Assembly (NCBI RefSeq): GCF_002284575.1
Contig: NZ_NPKJ01000072.1
Location: forward strand, 62,001 to 126,000
Length of the DNA stretch: 64,000 nucleotides
Direction: 5' to 3'
Source of the DNA: Mesorhizobium temperatum
GTDB taxonomy: Bacteria > Pseudomonadota > Alphaproteobacteria > Rhizobiales > Rhizobiaceae
The notes under the pieces were generated by a model that searched no databases, was not told the origin of the DNA, and saw only the letters and a list, made by a program, of their open reading frames with translations. This document shows, piece by piece, positions 18,275-26,575 of the stretch. Numbering within the stretch: position 1 is the first letter of the stretch; each line of letters starts with the position of its first letter. A program made the position numbers and the translations under genes.

Positions 18275-18326
18275 AACGTTCCTCAACTTGGCCAAAATCG
18301 CAGCCTCGGGCCGATTAGGCCTAATT
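18275..18326 (-). repeat. Right terminal inverted repeat of the Tn3-family element and TAATT duplication
   Basis: The reverse complement of 18275-18321 matches the left repeat at 45 of 47 positions. It is followed directly by TAATT at 18322-18326, identical to the five bases before the left end. This fixes the element's right border. Confidence 0.9.
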
Positions 18327-18504
18327 GGCCTATTCGAAAACGCGCCGGGATCTGACTGCGTTTGCCATGACGGGGTCATTGTGCATTGCACAAAACCTGA
18401 TGCGCGGTTAGTCCTTTCGCGGCGGGAATCGAGGTTTGGGTAATACGGACGAAGCACTGAGAACCAATGCTTCGTTGATAGTGCATTCATACCCGAGGAC
18501 CCTG

Positions 18505-19479
18505 ATGACCGATATGAACTCCGACAAAGCCGGCGCTGCAAGCCTTGAGGCGATCGCGCGAAACGGCAGCATGCTGCATCGCATCGCTGTACGCATCCCG
18601 ACCTATCTCTCGGATCTTCGCGAGAATCCGGCATGGCTGCCGATGTTCATGTTGGCGCGCACCATGCCGGCACGGAGAATGCACTGGCGTGGTGCAAAGC
18701 CGGTCCGAAAGTCGCAAAGAGCCCAGGACACGATGTTCGCTGGCGTCAATCGCCACGACATTGTCGACGCGCTACGGTCGGATGGGCTTTTTTCCGGCCT
18801 CGTCCTGCCAACAACGGTCTCTGAAGATGTAGCCGCATTCGCCAGGTGCACACCTTGCTTCGGCAATTTCGACCGCCGCCTCGAATTCATGCCGACGGAG
18901 CATGCGGAGGCTGAGGCCCGGTTCGGCCGTCCCTTGCTCAGCGGCCACTATTTCGAGCGCATTCTCGGCTGCAATGCGGCACTCGCCATCCAAAACGATC
19001 CGCTGCTCATGGATATCGCCGCGCACTATCTCGGCGGCCAGGCGAAGCTGATCACCACTCGTGTCTGGTGGAGTTTCCCGACCGGCCAAGCCTCCGACGC
19101 CGACAAGAACCTGGCTTCGCTTGGCAAATACCACTTCGACCTGGACGACTGGCGGATGCTGAAATTTTTCTTTTATCTGGTTCCGGTCGACGAGGGCACC
19201 GGCCCGCATGTCTATGTTCGCGGCAGCCATAACCGCCGCGCCCTAAAGCACCAGCTGACGCTTCTCGTCGGCCATCCGGCGCAAGAGGTTCTGGACGTCT
19301 ACGGCGAGCAGAGCCCCGTCACGCTGACCGGAGAGGCCGGTCTCGGTTTCGTCGAGGACCCGTTCGGCTTCCACATGGGTACCGTGCCGGCGCACAGGCC
19401 ACGGCTGATGATGGAAGTCGGCTTCGGCGTTTCACCTCCATCGCGCCGCCGCTTCCATGGCGAGCCTGTGATCCGCTGA
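18505..19479 (+). CDS. Phytanoyl-CoA dioxygenase-like (PhyH) Fe(II)/2-oxoglutarate oxygenase
   Basis: The 324-residue protein has a cupin-type oxygenase core in its C-terminal half: an H-x-D iron motif in KYHFDLDDWRMLKFFFYL, then PVDEGTGPHVYVRGSHNRR, as in PhyH-family hydroxylases where a distal histidine (probably in DPFGFHMGTVPAH) and an arginine (HRPRLMMEVGF) complete the site. The ATG at 18505 is preferred because GAGG lies 6-10 bp upstream. It stands alone just right of the transposon. The substrate cannot be told from sequence; small-molecule or lipid hydroxylation is plausible. Confidence 0.75.
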   Translation: MTDMNSDKAGAASLEAIARNGSMLHRIAVRIPTYLSDLRENPAWLPMFMLARTMPARRMHWRGAKPVRKSQRAQDTMFAGVNRHDIVDALRSDGLFSGLVLPTTVSEDVAAFARCTPCFGNFDRRLEFMPTEHAEAEARFGRPLLSGHYFERILGCNAALAIQNDPLLMDIAAHYLGGQAKLITTRVWWSFPTGQASDADKNLASLGKYHFDLDDWRMLKFFFYLVPVDEGTGPHVYVRGSHNRRALKHQLTLLVGHPAQEVLDVYGEQSPVTLTGEAGLGFVEDPFGFHMGTVPAHRPRLMMEVGFGVSPPSRRRFHGEPVIR

Positions 19480-20399
19480 TTTCGAAAAGTCCCGAAACAG
19501 CCTTTCCCAGACCGTAAGCCTTGTAAGGCAAGATAAGGCTACGCCGCCATTCCAGTCTGTTCGCCCAAAGCGGTTGTCTGCACATCCGTTGGACTGGCTG
19601 GCGCTATGGGTCTCGCCATGGCGCCAGCCAGGCAACCATCCGGTCAGGGGCCGCGTTGGCTGATTCGGGCGATTGGACGCTGGCGCACCCTTCGAGATTG
19701 TCGTGTATCGCCCGATGGTCAGCGCAACTCCCTCCCGTCTGCACGACAGCGGCCTGAGCATTGTCACGGGCGCGTATAAGACCGACGAGTCGTCGTTGAT
19801 CGATATCGTCGAAGTACTGCTTCGGCCGTGAGACAGGCGACACGTCCGACGGCGTGATTCTCCAGCAGGTCTCTTGGAACGAGATCCTTCTCGATCGGGG
19901 GGACACACGAGTCTTTATCGCCGACCAAATCCTCGGCCGCCCAAGCCTGGGCGCTCTATCTCTCGATTTCTTTCCGAGGCGGCAGACGCGCATTCACGTC
20001 AATACTGCCGAAGGAACACCTGGCTTTGTTGTTCATGGTGTGGCTCTCCTCGGCGATGCCGCCCGGCCGCGCCTCTCCCTCGCCGAGGCCGTGCTCGGAG
20101 CCGCGGAGCTCGATCATCGGCGCCCGCCTGGCCCCCTGTTGGAGGCTCTCAATCAACGGTGAGCCTCTGTTGGCACAATCCCGGCGCGACCGATTGAGCT
20201 GGTTTCCGGGGCAGGGCGATCAATGCCCCTCGAGCGGGACCGCCGCGGTCAAAAAATACCAGCGTCGGTCGCTCCGGCCCCTGAGCCGTTGCCGGTCGTT
20301 TAGTGAAGCTTGCAGATGGGAGCAAGATTTCGGGCTTTGTGGCCAAGAACCCAAAGCAGAACGCATGCTTCGTGCGCCTTGAAGCTGATTCCTGTAACG
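19480..20399. other. 920 bp with no convincing gene
   Basis: No reading frame here shows recognisable domains. Short coding-like pieces occur on the plus strand near 19690-19830 (for example LHDSGLSIVTGAYKTDESSL) and 19860-20165, in different frames with stops between them, so this may be an eroded gene. I could not identify the family. Confidence 0.35.
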
Positions 20400-20437
20400 A
20401 GAGGAGATGCCTTGATCCACATCAAGGCATCTCCTCT
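20400..20437. promoter_or_regulatory. Perfect 17-bp-arm palindrome enclosing a consensus FNR/FixK box
   Basis: Arms of 17 bases (AGAGGAGATGCCTTGAT and its exact complement) flank a CCAC centre. The middle 14 bases, 20412-20425, are TTGAT-CCAC-ATCAA, an exact FNR/FixK anaerobox. No T-run follows, so it does not look like a simple terminator. The next gene to the right is the M24 peptidase-like gene about 275 bp away. Confidence 0.7.
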
Positions 20438-20711
20438 GCAGCATCTTGTATGGTTCCATCGTTCGCGAGACGAACTCCCGGGCGCACCGATGAAACGGTC
20501 GTCCTCACGCCGGCGCTTTGTGGGACCCCGCCGCAGAGCGAGTTGCCGACGGGGGTGACCAGGCGCCCCGGCTGAGGGGGTGGATGCCGCTTACGGCACA
20601 ACGACTTTCCTGCCTCGGCTTCTTCGAAATGTGCTGGCGCGAGTCCAATGAATTTCGATGTCGTATTCGGCGGACGAGTGTCGGTGATTCTACGATGAGG
20701 AGACAGCTTGT

Positions 20712-21845
20712 ATGGAGACAGGGATGGTGGACGAGTACAAACTGCGGCTCAATAAATTAAGGCGCTTAATCGAACACAAGGAGTTTGATGCTGCGTTGAT
20801 AACCTCCACAGACAGCGTCTTTTATCTCACCGGTTTCCGCTATCAGCCATTCGAGCGCCCGTTTTTCCTCGTTGTCCGCCCCGAGGGCGATCTCGTTATT
20901 GTGACGTTCCGGCTCGAGGCCGAGAACATCGCCACGATCCCGCTGGAGCATCGCACCTTGGAATACGCCGAGTACCCGGCGCGCGAGGGCGAAACCTATC
21001 TCGATGCGCTTGCAGAGGTGATTGGGGGGCATGATGTGATCGCAGTGGAGCCTTCCATGCCTGCGGCACTCCTGCAAGCGCTCGATCATTTTTCGCCGAT
21101 GGTCGAGCCGCTGGTGGAGCGCTTGCGACTGGTCAAGTCGCCCTACGAGATCAGTCGGATCGAACGGGCTGCTCACTTCTCTGATCTCGGCCTGCGGATG
21201 ATATTGGATGCGGCGCGGATCGGCGCCTCCATTCAGGGCGGCTATGACCGGATCCCGGAGCTTCGCAAGGCCATCGTCGAGGGCGAGGGAAAATTCGACC
21301 AGTACACCAGCTCGATCTGGCTCGGCGTCTGGGCGGCACCCTTCAGCGCCCAGCCGCATCGCTTTCCGGAACCGACGGACATATTTGGCGAAGGTCCCAA
21401 TGTCGGCTTGTCGTTTCTTCGGGCGAACGGCTATTCGGCGGAGACCGAGCGCACTTTCTTCCTGCACCGCCCCTCGGCCGAGCAAGCCGCAGTCTTCGCG
21501 ACGATGCTCGCGGCCTGCAACGTCGCCTACGACATACTTCGGCCCGGCGTTAGCGCCCATGACGTCGATCACAAGGTCATGTCCTTCCTACGTTCCGAAG
21601 GATTCGGCGGGAACCTGCTGCATCGGACCGGCCACGGTATCGGCATGGGCGGGCACGAAGGACCCTTGCTTGCCGAGGGAAGCGACGACATCCTGCAAGA
21701 GAACATGGTGATCAGTGTCGAACCGGGCATCTACTTTCGCGGCCAAGGTGGCTACCGCCATTCCGACACCGTTTTGATCACGGCGGACGGCTACCGAAAG
21801 CTGACCGATTTCCCATCTGACCTGGAATCGTTGACTCTCGTCTGA
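20712..21845 (+). CDS. M24-family peptidase-like protein (Xaa-Pro aminopeptidase/creatinase fold)
   Basis: The 377-residue protein has the N-terminal creatinase domain (FDAALITSTDSVFYLTGFRY) and the pita-bread C-terminal domain (from about residue 160) with HRTGHGIGMGGHEGP and VISVEPGIYFRG. In true metallopeptidases two aspartates precede these in a VDxGAxxxGYxSDxTRTF block. Here the block reads LSFLRANGYSAETERTF, with the first aspartate absent and the second replaced by glutamate, so metal binding may be altered. Related M24 members include creatinase and ectoine hydrolase. Two ATGs (20712, 20724) are possible; GAGGAG lies before the first. It precedes a dctA-type gene. Confidence 0.78.
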   Translation: METGMVDEYKLRLNKLRRLIEHKEFDAALITSTDSVFYLTGFRYQPFERPFFLVVRPEGDLVIVTFRLEAENIATIPLEHRTLEYAEYPAREGETYLDALAEVIGGHDVIAVEPSMPAALLQALDHFSPMVEPLVERLRLVKSPYEISRIERAAHFSDLGLRMILDAARIGASIQGGYDRIPELRKAIVEGEGKFDQYTSSIWLGVWAAPFSAQPHRFPEPTDIFGEGPNVGLSFLRANGYSAETERTFFLHRPSAEQAAVFATMLAACNVAYDILRPGVSAHDVDHKVMSFLRSEGFGGNLLHRTGHGIGMGGHEGPLLAEGSDDILQENMVISVEPGIYFRGQGGYRHSDTVLITADGYRKLTDFPSDLESLTLV

Positions 21846-22534
21846 GCGGGCCCGTCCCAATCAGCCAGGCGGGAAGAGAATGAAACATAAATGCCAGCCT
21901 GAAGGGGCTTGATGACTATAGCCGCGATCACGCGACTGACGCAGTGTGGTTACGCGCAAGCTGTCGCGCGAGTACGGCGTGAACGACGGCGTGCATCCGG
22001 CGCAGCGGATCCGAGCGGAGCGGGGAGCACAACGATCGCGCCAGGAGCGCAACTTGGAGCCTATGCCGCGACGCGGCCGGTCGAGTTGACCATTTTGCGG
22101 AGCGCCAGACTATACGAGAGCCGCAGCGGCAATCGTTTGCCGACCGCCGCGTTTGAGTTCGATCACTCGGTACAATCAGCCGGCCGGGGATGCGGCCTCG
22201 GGCATAGCCATAGCACGATGTCGACCATCTAGATGCCGTTCCCAGCCACCTAAGCCGAAGAGGTTGCCGTCGACGGGCTCCAGCCGCTGCCAGGCTGTGT
22301 GTAACGCCAGAGCGGCGTCCAATACCCGACCGTCGGCCCTCTTTCGATGAAGGGCACGCGCCAGCGGCGAGTGCAGAAATCCGAACAAGCACGCCGTGAG
22401 AGGTCCTGCGCGTTTCGTGGCCGCTATTCGGCACGGAGCTTGCGACTGCGTTGGTGCAGCGTTCGACCGGAGCGCCGCGATGGGAGAAGCCCGGAAAGGG
22501 AGGAACCCACCTCTGTATGCGCAGGGAGACAAGT
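21846..22534. other. 689 bp intergenic region without a recognisable gene
   Basis: Several overlapping open frames occur on both strands because GC is high, but none shows a known domain, a convincing start or consistent codon use. I see no terminator, box or repeat that I can name. It separates the M24 gene from dctA. Confidence 0.35.
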
Positions 22535-23911
22535 ATGTTGAACTGGCCAATCCGCAGCGCGAGTCCCGCGCCCCGCCAGGCCTTCTACGCCGCGCTTTGC
22601 GTGCAGGTGCTTGCCGCCATCGTTCTTGGCATCGCGCTTGGCTATTTCTATCCGGGGACGGGCGAGAGCCTGAAGCCGCTCGGCGACGCCTTCATCATAA
22701 TTGTCGAGATGGTCACCGCGCCTGTCATCTTCCTGACAATTGCGTTGAACGATCTCCAGAAGGTCGGCCGGGTTGCCGGCAAGGCGATGGTCTATTTCCT
22801 CACCTTCTCGACGCTCGCACTGATCGTCGGCCTTATCGTCGCCAATATCGTTCGGCCCGGCGCCGGCCTCAACATCGATCCGGCCTCGGCCGTGACTACC
22901 TATGCCGCAAAGGCGCCCGAGCAGTCCGTCACCGGCTTCCTGATGAATATCATCCCGTCGACGATTGTCGGATACTTCGCGGAAGGCGACATCCTGCAGG
23001 TCCTGTTCTTCTCGGTTCTGTTCGGCATCGCTCTGGCCATGGTCGGAGAGACGGGCAAGCCTGTCGTTTCCTTCCTTCAGGCGCTGACCGCCCCCATTTT
23101 CAAGCTCGTCAGTCTTTTGATGAAGGCCGCGCCGATCGGCGCTTTCGGCGCAATGGCCTTCACGACCGGCAAATATGGCATCGGGTCGATCGTCAATCTC
23201 GCGATGCTGGTCGGGACGTTCTATTTCACCGCCTTCCTCTTCGTGTTCGGCGTTCTCGGCGCGGTCTGCCGTTACAACGGCTTCTCGATCTTTTCTCTCA
23301 TTCGCTACATCAAGGAAGAGCTGCTGCTTGTCCTGGCAACGTCCTCCTCGGAGGCCGCGCTGCCCTCGCTCATGGAGAAGATGGAGAAGGCGGGCGCCAA
23401 GCGTTCGGTCGTGGGTCTCGTCATCCCGACCGGATATTCCTTTAATCTGCACGGCACCAATATCTACATGACGCTGGCGGCCCTCTTCATCGCCCAGGCG
23501 ACGAACACCGATTTATCGATCGCCGGTCGGATCCTGCTGCTTCTTGTCGGCATGCTCCCTTCGAAGGGAGCAACTCGCATTGCCGGTGAAGGCTTCGTCA
23601 CGTTGGCTGCAACGCTCTTTATCGTCCCGACCGCCCCGGCCGCCGGCATGACGCTGATCCTTGGCGTCGACCAATTCATATCGGAGTACCGCGCGCTGAC
23701 GACTTTCGTCGGCAACGCGGTGTCATCGCTCGTCATGGCCCGGTCGAGCCCGATGAAGGACGATTGGCTGAGGCCCTCACCAGCAGACCTTCTGCGCTTC
23801 GGCGATCGAGGGTCAAGTATCCGGGCGGGGCGAACGGCGCTCGCGGCGGGCCAGCTCGCGCGAACGCTGCTCAGCTATTCGGGTCGGATCATTGGCGCGA
23901 AGCCGTCATAG
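22535..23911 (+). CDS. dctA: DctA-type dicarboxylate/cation symporter
   Basis: Inner-membrane transporter of the DAACS family that takes up C4-dicarboxylates, the carbon source of bacteroids. About 458 residues from MLNWPIRS, with repeated hydrophobic segments and the family blocks ITIAL/TAPVIFLTIAL, APIGAFGAMAFTTGKYGIGS, KEELLLVLATSSSEAALP and GLVIPTGYSFNLHGTNIYMT. The last normally reads FNLDGT; here histidine replaces the substrate/cation-site aspartate, and SKGATRIAGEGF replaces SKGAAGVTGSGF. The C-terminus is somewhat longer than usual. It may be a paralogue with changed specificity. The start follows AGGGAGACAAGT. Confidence 0.9.
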   Translation: MLNWPIRSASPAPRQAFYAALCVQVLAAIVLGIALGYFYPGTGESLKPLGDAFIIIVEMVTAPVIFLTIALNDLQKVGRVAGKAMVYFLTFSTLALIVGLIVANIVRPGAGLNIDPASAVTTYAAKAPEQSVTGFLMNIIPSTIVGYFAEGDILQVLFFSVLFGIALAMVGETGKPVVSFLQALTAPIFKLVSLLMKAAPIGAFGAMAFTTGKYGIGSIVNLAMLVGTFYFTAFLFVFGVLGAVCRYNGFSIFSLIRYIKEELLLVLATSSSEAALPSLMEKMEKAGAKRSVVGLVIPTGYSFNLHGTNIYMTLAALFIAQATNTDLSIAGRILLLLVGMLPSKGATRIAGEGFVTLAATLFIVPTAPAAGMTLILGVDQFISEYRALTTFVGNAVSSLVMARSSPMKDDWLRPSPADLLRFGDRGSSIRAGRTALAAGQLARTLLSYSGRIIGAKPS

Positions 23912-24062
23912 AGGAACCGCCTGGTGGTACCGGCATCTACGAGCTCCAGCAACTTCCCGTACTGCGGGAACCGCTGGGCAAACGATCAAAAGCGATGACC
24001 AACTTTTGCGCCAAAAGGCCCAGTTGCTGCCCTGCCGTTCACTGCTAATTGGAGCCCGACCC

Positions 24063-24767
24063 ATGTCTAAGTCAACTGCCGGCCTTGTCGTCGCGATCGC
24101 TGTTCTAGTCCTCGTTCTGCTTGTTTCCGGGCTGGTGCAGCATTCAGAATTCGTCGAAAACCTGCACCGTCAACGCCGGCTCGCGGCGGAGTTGCGGATA
24201 CTCATTCCGGAGCGGCGCAACGCACTCCTTAACGACCCCGCTGCGCCGATCGCCGGCAATCCGGAAGGCGACGTCGCTCTGGTCGCGTTCTTCGACTACA
24301 ACTGCCTGCCTTGCCGAGAGGCAGCCCTCAACTTCCAGCAGGCCCTTAAGGACGATGCCAATGTGAAGCTTGTGTTTAAAGAGTTCCCGGTTCTGGGACC
24401 GGCTTCCGAATTCGCCGCGGAGGCGGCACTCGCCTCCCGCAAACAGGGAAAGTATGAGGTGTTCCACCTCGCCCTTATGGGTTTTTCCGGCCTGATCTAC
24501 GAAAGGACCACTTTGACCATCGCGGGACTTGTGGGCCTCGACGTTGAGCAGCTCAGGCGGGACATGAAAGACCCGGCGATCGCAGCCGCCATCGCGCGCA
24601 ATCGCGAGCTCGCCAACGATCTGTACATCACCGGCACGCCGGCGTTGGTGGTCGGCGACGAAGTGATCCCCGGCGTGGTCGAGGTTGCCAGGCTGCAACG
24701 CTACATCGCCGATGCGCGAGCAAAGGCTAACGTTCGGCTTTCCACATCTGCAAAATTGGCATTTTGA
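24063..24767 (+). CDS. DsbA-family thiol:disulfide interchange protein
   Basis: A 234-residue envelope protein: one N-terminal membrane anchor or signal (STAGLVVAIAVLVLVLLVSG, residues about 4-23), then a thioredoxin-fold domain with the redox motif CLPC in FFDYNCLPCREAALNF (about residue 80) and the cis-proline loop ITGTPALVVG (about residue 193). It resembles the periplasmic DsbA/BDBD-type proteins. It follows dctA on the same strand after about 150 bp. Its partner is unknown. Confidence 0.87.
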   Translation: MSKSTAGLVVAIAVLVLVLLVSGLVQHSEFVENLHRQRRLAAELRILIPERRNALLNDPAAPIAGNPEGDVALVAFFDYNCLPCREAALNFQQALKDDANVKLVFKEFPVLGPASEFAAEAALASRKQGKYEVFHLALMGFSGLIYERTTLTIAGLVGLDVEQLRRDMKDPAIAAAIARNRELANDLYITGTPALVVGDEVIPGVVEVARLQRYIADARAKANVRLSTSAKLAF

Positions 24768-24890
24768 CTGCATTGGCGCCTGGATGGAAAGGGTCTTCAG
24801 GGCGCGCGTCGCCTGGAGGATCTTGGCACAAAGCTCGATTGGTGGGCGGTCGATCACCACAATTCCGGCCATCCCCACTGCAGTGATCGC

Positions 24891-26447
24891 TTAACTGGCC
24901 GGGAGCATCGCGGTCGTCTCCCCTGACACACCTTGACGTGTCAACTCCCCGAGAAAGCGACTGAACGGAACAATGTCATGATGAACGCTGGCCCGCTCGA
25001 GGGCCGCCATATAGTCGGCGCGGCGTTGCACGGGAATGACGGTCCAAGGATAACTGCCGGCCGCCATCATGACGTTCATCAAAAACCGCCCCATGCGACC
25101 GTTCCCATCCATATAGGGGTGGATGTATACGAAGATAAAGTGGCCGAGGACGACGCGCACAGCCGGATGCTCTTCTGCTTCGAGCATCTCAAAAAAGACC
25201 GGCATCGCATCCCGCACGGCATTGGACGTTAGAGGCACATGCATGGAATTGCGGATGAGCACGCGCTCGCTGCGATAGCCCGCCAGATCGCTGCGCTTGA
25301 CGATACCGGCGGCAACGCTGGGGGCGAATAGTTCGCGGTACCACCCTCCATGATCCTCATCGACGACGCGGCCAGGGTTTTCATTCGCCAAGACAGACGC
25401 CACGCTGCTTTTTACCGCTTCGAAGGCTTGGTAGTAGCCGCGCGCCGCGAGCGCATCGCGATGCTCGCCGTCTTGCGGATTCATATCCGGATTCCAGGTG
25501 TCGCTTCGCACTCGATCGATCAGCTCGGGGCTGACCCGATAGCCTTCAATTGAAAGCGAGTGATAAGCGTCGGTCACATAGACGTCATCAACGCGCCGGA
25601 GGTAGGCACCGGCGTCATTTGGGCGTCCGGGCGCCGCCGGAAAATTCTCGATGACGGCGCCGCGCATCTCCTGCCACATCAGCCTGATCCGTCCGGCATA
25701 GGGTGACGTCTCGCGGCGCGGCAGCGACAACTCCAGCCGTGTATCGAACGGATCGGTTTCGCGAACGGTGTAATCGGCAGCCTGCATGCTGCGGACAATG
25801 TCATCTGCGATCCGCTCGCGGCCGATGTTACGGAATGCGCCCGCGAGCCGGCCGGCTATCGTGCTGTGACCTCCTTCGAGAAGTCGCGTGAGAATTTCCG
25901 ATGCATCCGAGAACATCGCCAACGCTGTCCGCGCGTCGGTCGGCTTTTGCGCGAAGAAAGTGGGTGAGGCTTCAATGAGCGCCGCCGGTAAGGCGTAGAG
26001 GCGAAGACCGTCTGTTTCGGCAATGTCGCGGGCAGTCGGCATACTGGCCCGCATGTCGAAGACCGACGTGCCGTGCAGAAGGGCAGTGGGTTTATTGCCT
26101 CCGGCGGGGGACCGCACCAACAATTGCCCCGGGATGGTGCGATTGCCTGCATGAAAGGACAAGGAGGGTTCAGGCGCGATACACCAATCTTTACCGAAGC
26201 GATTGCTCAAATAGTTGGCGCAAAAATCCCAAAACGAGGCGTACCAGCCGGTGGTCTCACCTTGGCGCTGATTGGGATTGGCCGGAATATACCAGCCTTT
26301 CATGACTTCTTGCAGGAAGCCGCTTTTGAGGAGCCGTTCGCGATGGGTGCGTGATAGATCACTCGAACGGATGGCGACGATCCGCTGATCCTGCAGTTTC
26401 TTCAGCGCGGCGAGCGACTCGGCCAATTTCTCATGGGGCGGTGCCAT
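24891..26447 (-). CDS. Fic-domain protein with N-terminal AbiEi-like winged helix
   Basis: A 518-residue protein. Residues about 1-110 resemble the AbiEi/antitoxin-type DNA-binding segment (LKKLQDQRIVAIRSSDLSRT, LLKSGFLQEVMKGWYIPAN). The C-terminal half is a Fic domain with the complete catalytic motif HPYMDGNGRMGRF (about residue 425), so AMP-transfer or a related activity is likely. Upstream of it SLSIEGY fits the inhibitory (S/T)xxxE(G/N) motif, which blocks ATP positioning in self-inhibited Fic proteins. No separate antitoxin gene is adjacent. The gene lies opposite to its neighbours and is preceded by iterons that may be its own operator. Confidence 0.88.
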   Translation of the reverse strand: MAPPHEKLAESLAALKKLQDQRIVAIRSSDLSRTHRERLLKSGFLQEVMKGWYIPANPNQRQGETTGWYASFWDFCANYLSNRFGKDWCIAPEPSLSFHAGNRTIPGQLLVRSPAGGNKPTALLHGTSVFDMRASMPTARDIAETDGLRLYALPAALIEASPTFFAQKPTDARTALAMFSDASEILTRLLEGGHSTIAGRLAGAFRNIGRERIADDIVRSMQAADYTVRETDPFDTRLELSLPRRETSPYAGRIRLMWQEMRGAVIENFPAAPGRPNDAGAYLRRVDDVYVTDAYHSLSIEGYRVSPELIDRVRSDTWNPDMNPQDGEHRDALAARGYYQAFEAVKSSVASVLANENPGRVVDEDHGGWYRELFAPSVAAGIVKRSDLAGYRSERVLIRNSMHVPLTSNAVRDAMPVFFEMLEAEEHPAVRVVLGHFIFVYIHPYMDGNGRMGRFLMNVMMAAGSYPWTVIPVQRRADYMAALERASVHHDIVPFSRFLGELTRQGVSGETTAMLPAS

Positions 26448-26575
26448 TTTGCACGATCCTTAGTTTTTTGTGTTGCGCGCCTACTAGGTTTTTGCGCTGC
26501 GTTCCTATTAGGAAATTGAGCTGCGCGCCGACTAGGCTGTTATGTTGCACCATTGTTAGGGTATTGTGCAATAGG
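26441..26575 (-). repeat. Array of about 24-bp iterons in the fic promoter
   Basis: On the plus strand, units end in TAG or TAGG: 26441-26463, 26464-26488, 26489-26512, 26513-26536 and 26537-26560, with a partial at 26561-26575. A shared core TTGYGYTGCGC/TTGCAC precedes each TAGG. Read with the gene, each unit is CCTA-N6-GCGCA-N-C-N-CAAA. The innermost unit overlaps the fic start codon, so a bound protein would block both promoter and start. Confidence 0.7.

Larger units (their letters stand above)
13192..18321 (+). mobile_element. Complete Tn3-family transposon with 5-bp target duplication
   Basis: A 5130-bp unit bounded by 47-bp inverted repeats and flanked on both sides by TAATT (13187-13191 and 18322-18326), the 5-bp duplication expected of Tn3-type replicative transposition. 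It carries a Tn3-family transposase gene (with a stop), a TPR passenger gene, a serine resolvase and a 141-residue passenger of unknown role, all on the plus strand. The left end lies 21 bp after the fseA stop codon. Confidence 0.9.

Noticed and set aside
20160..20200. Sigma-54-like promoter TTGGCAC-N9-GGC
   Set aside because: The -24 part is good, but the -12 TTGC element is missing, no NifA site was found and no gene starts close behind.
26441..26575. Regularly spaced 24-bp units considered as a CRISPR array
   Set aside because: Units are contiguous with no spacers, imperfect, and no cas genes are near; they are better read as promoter iterons.
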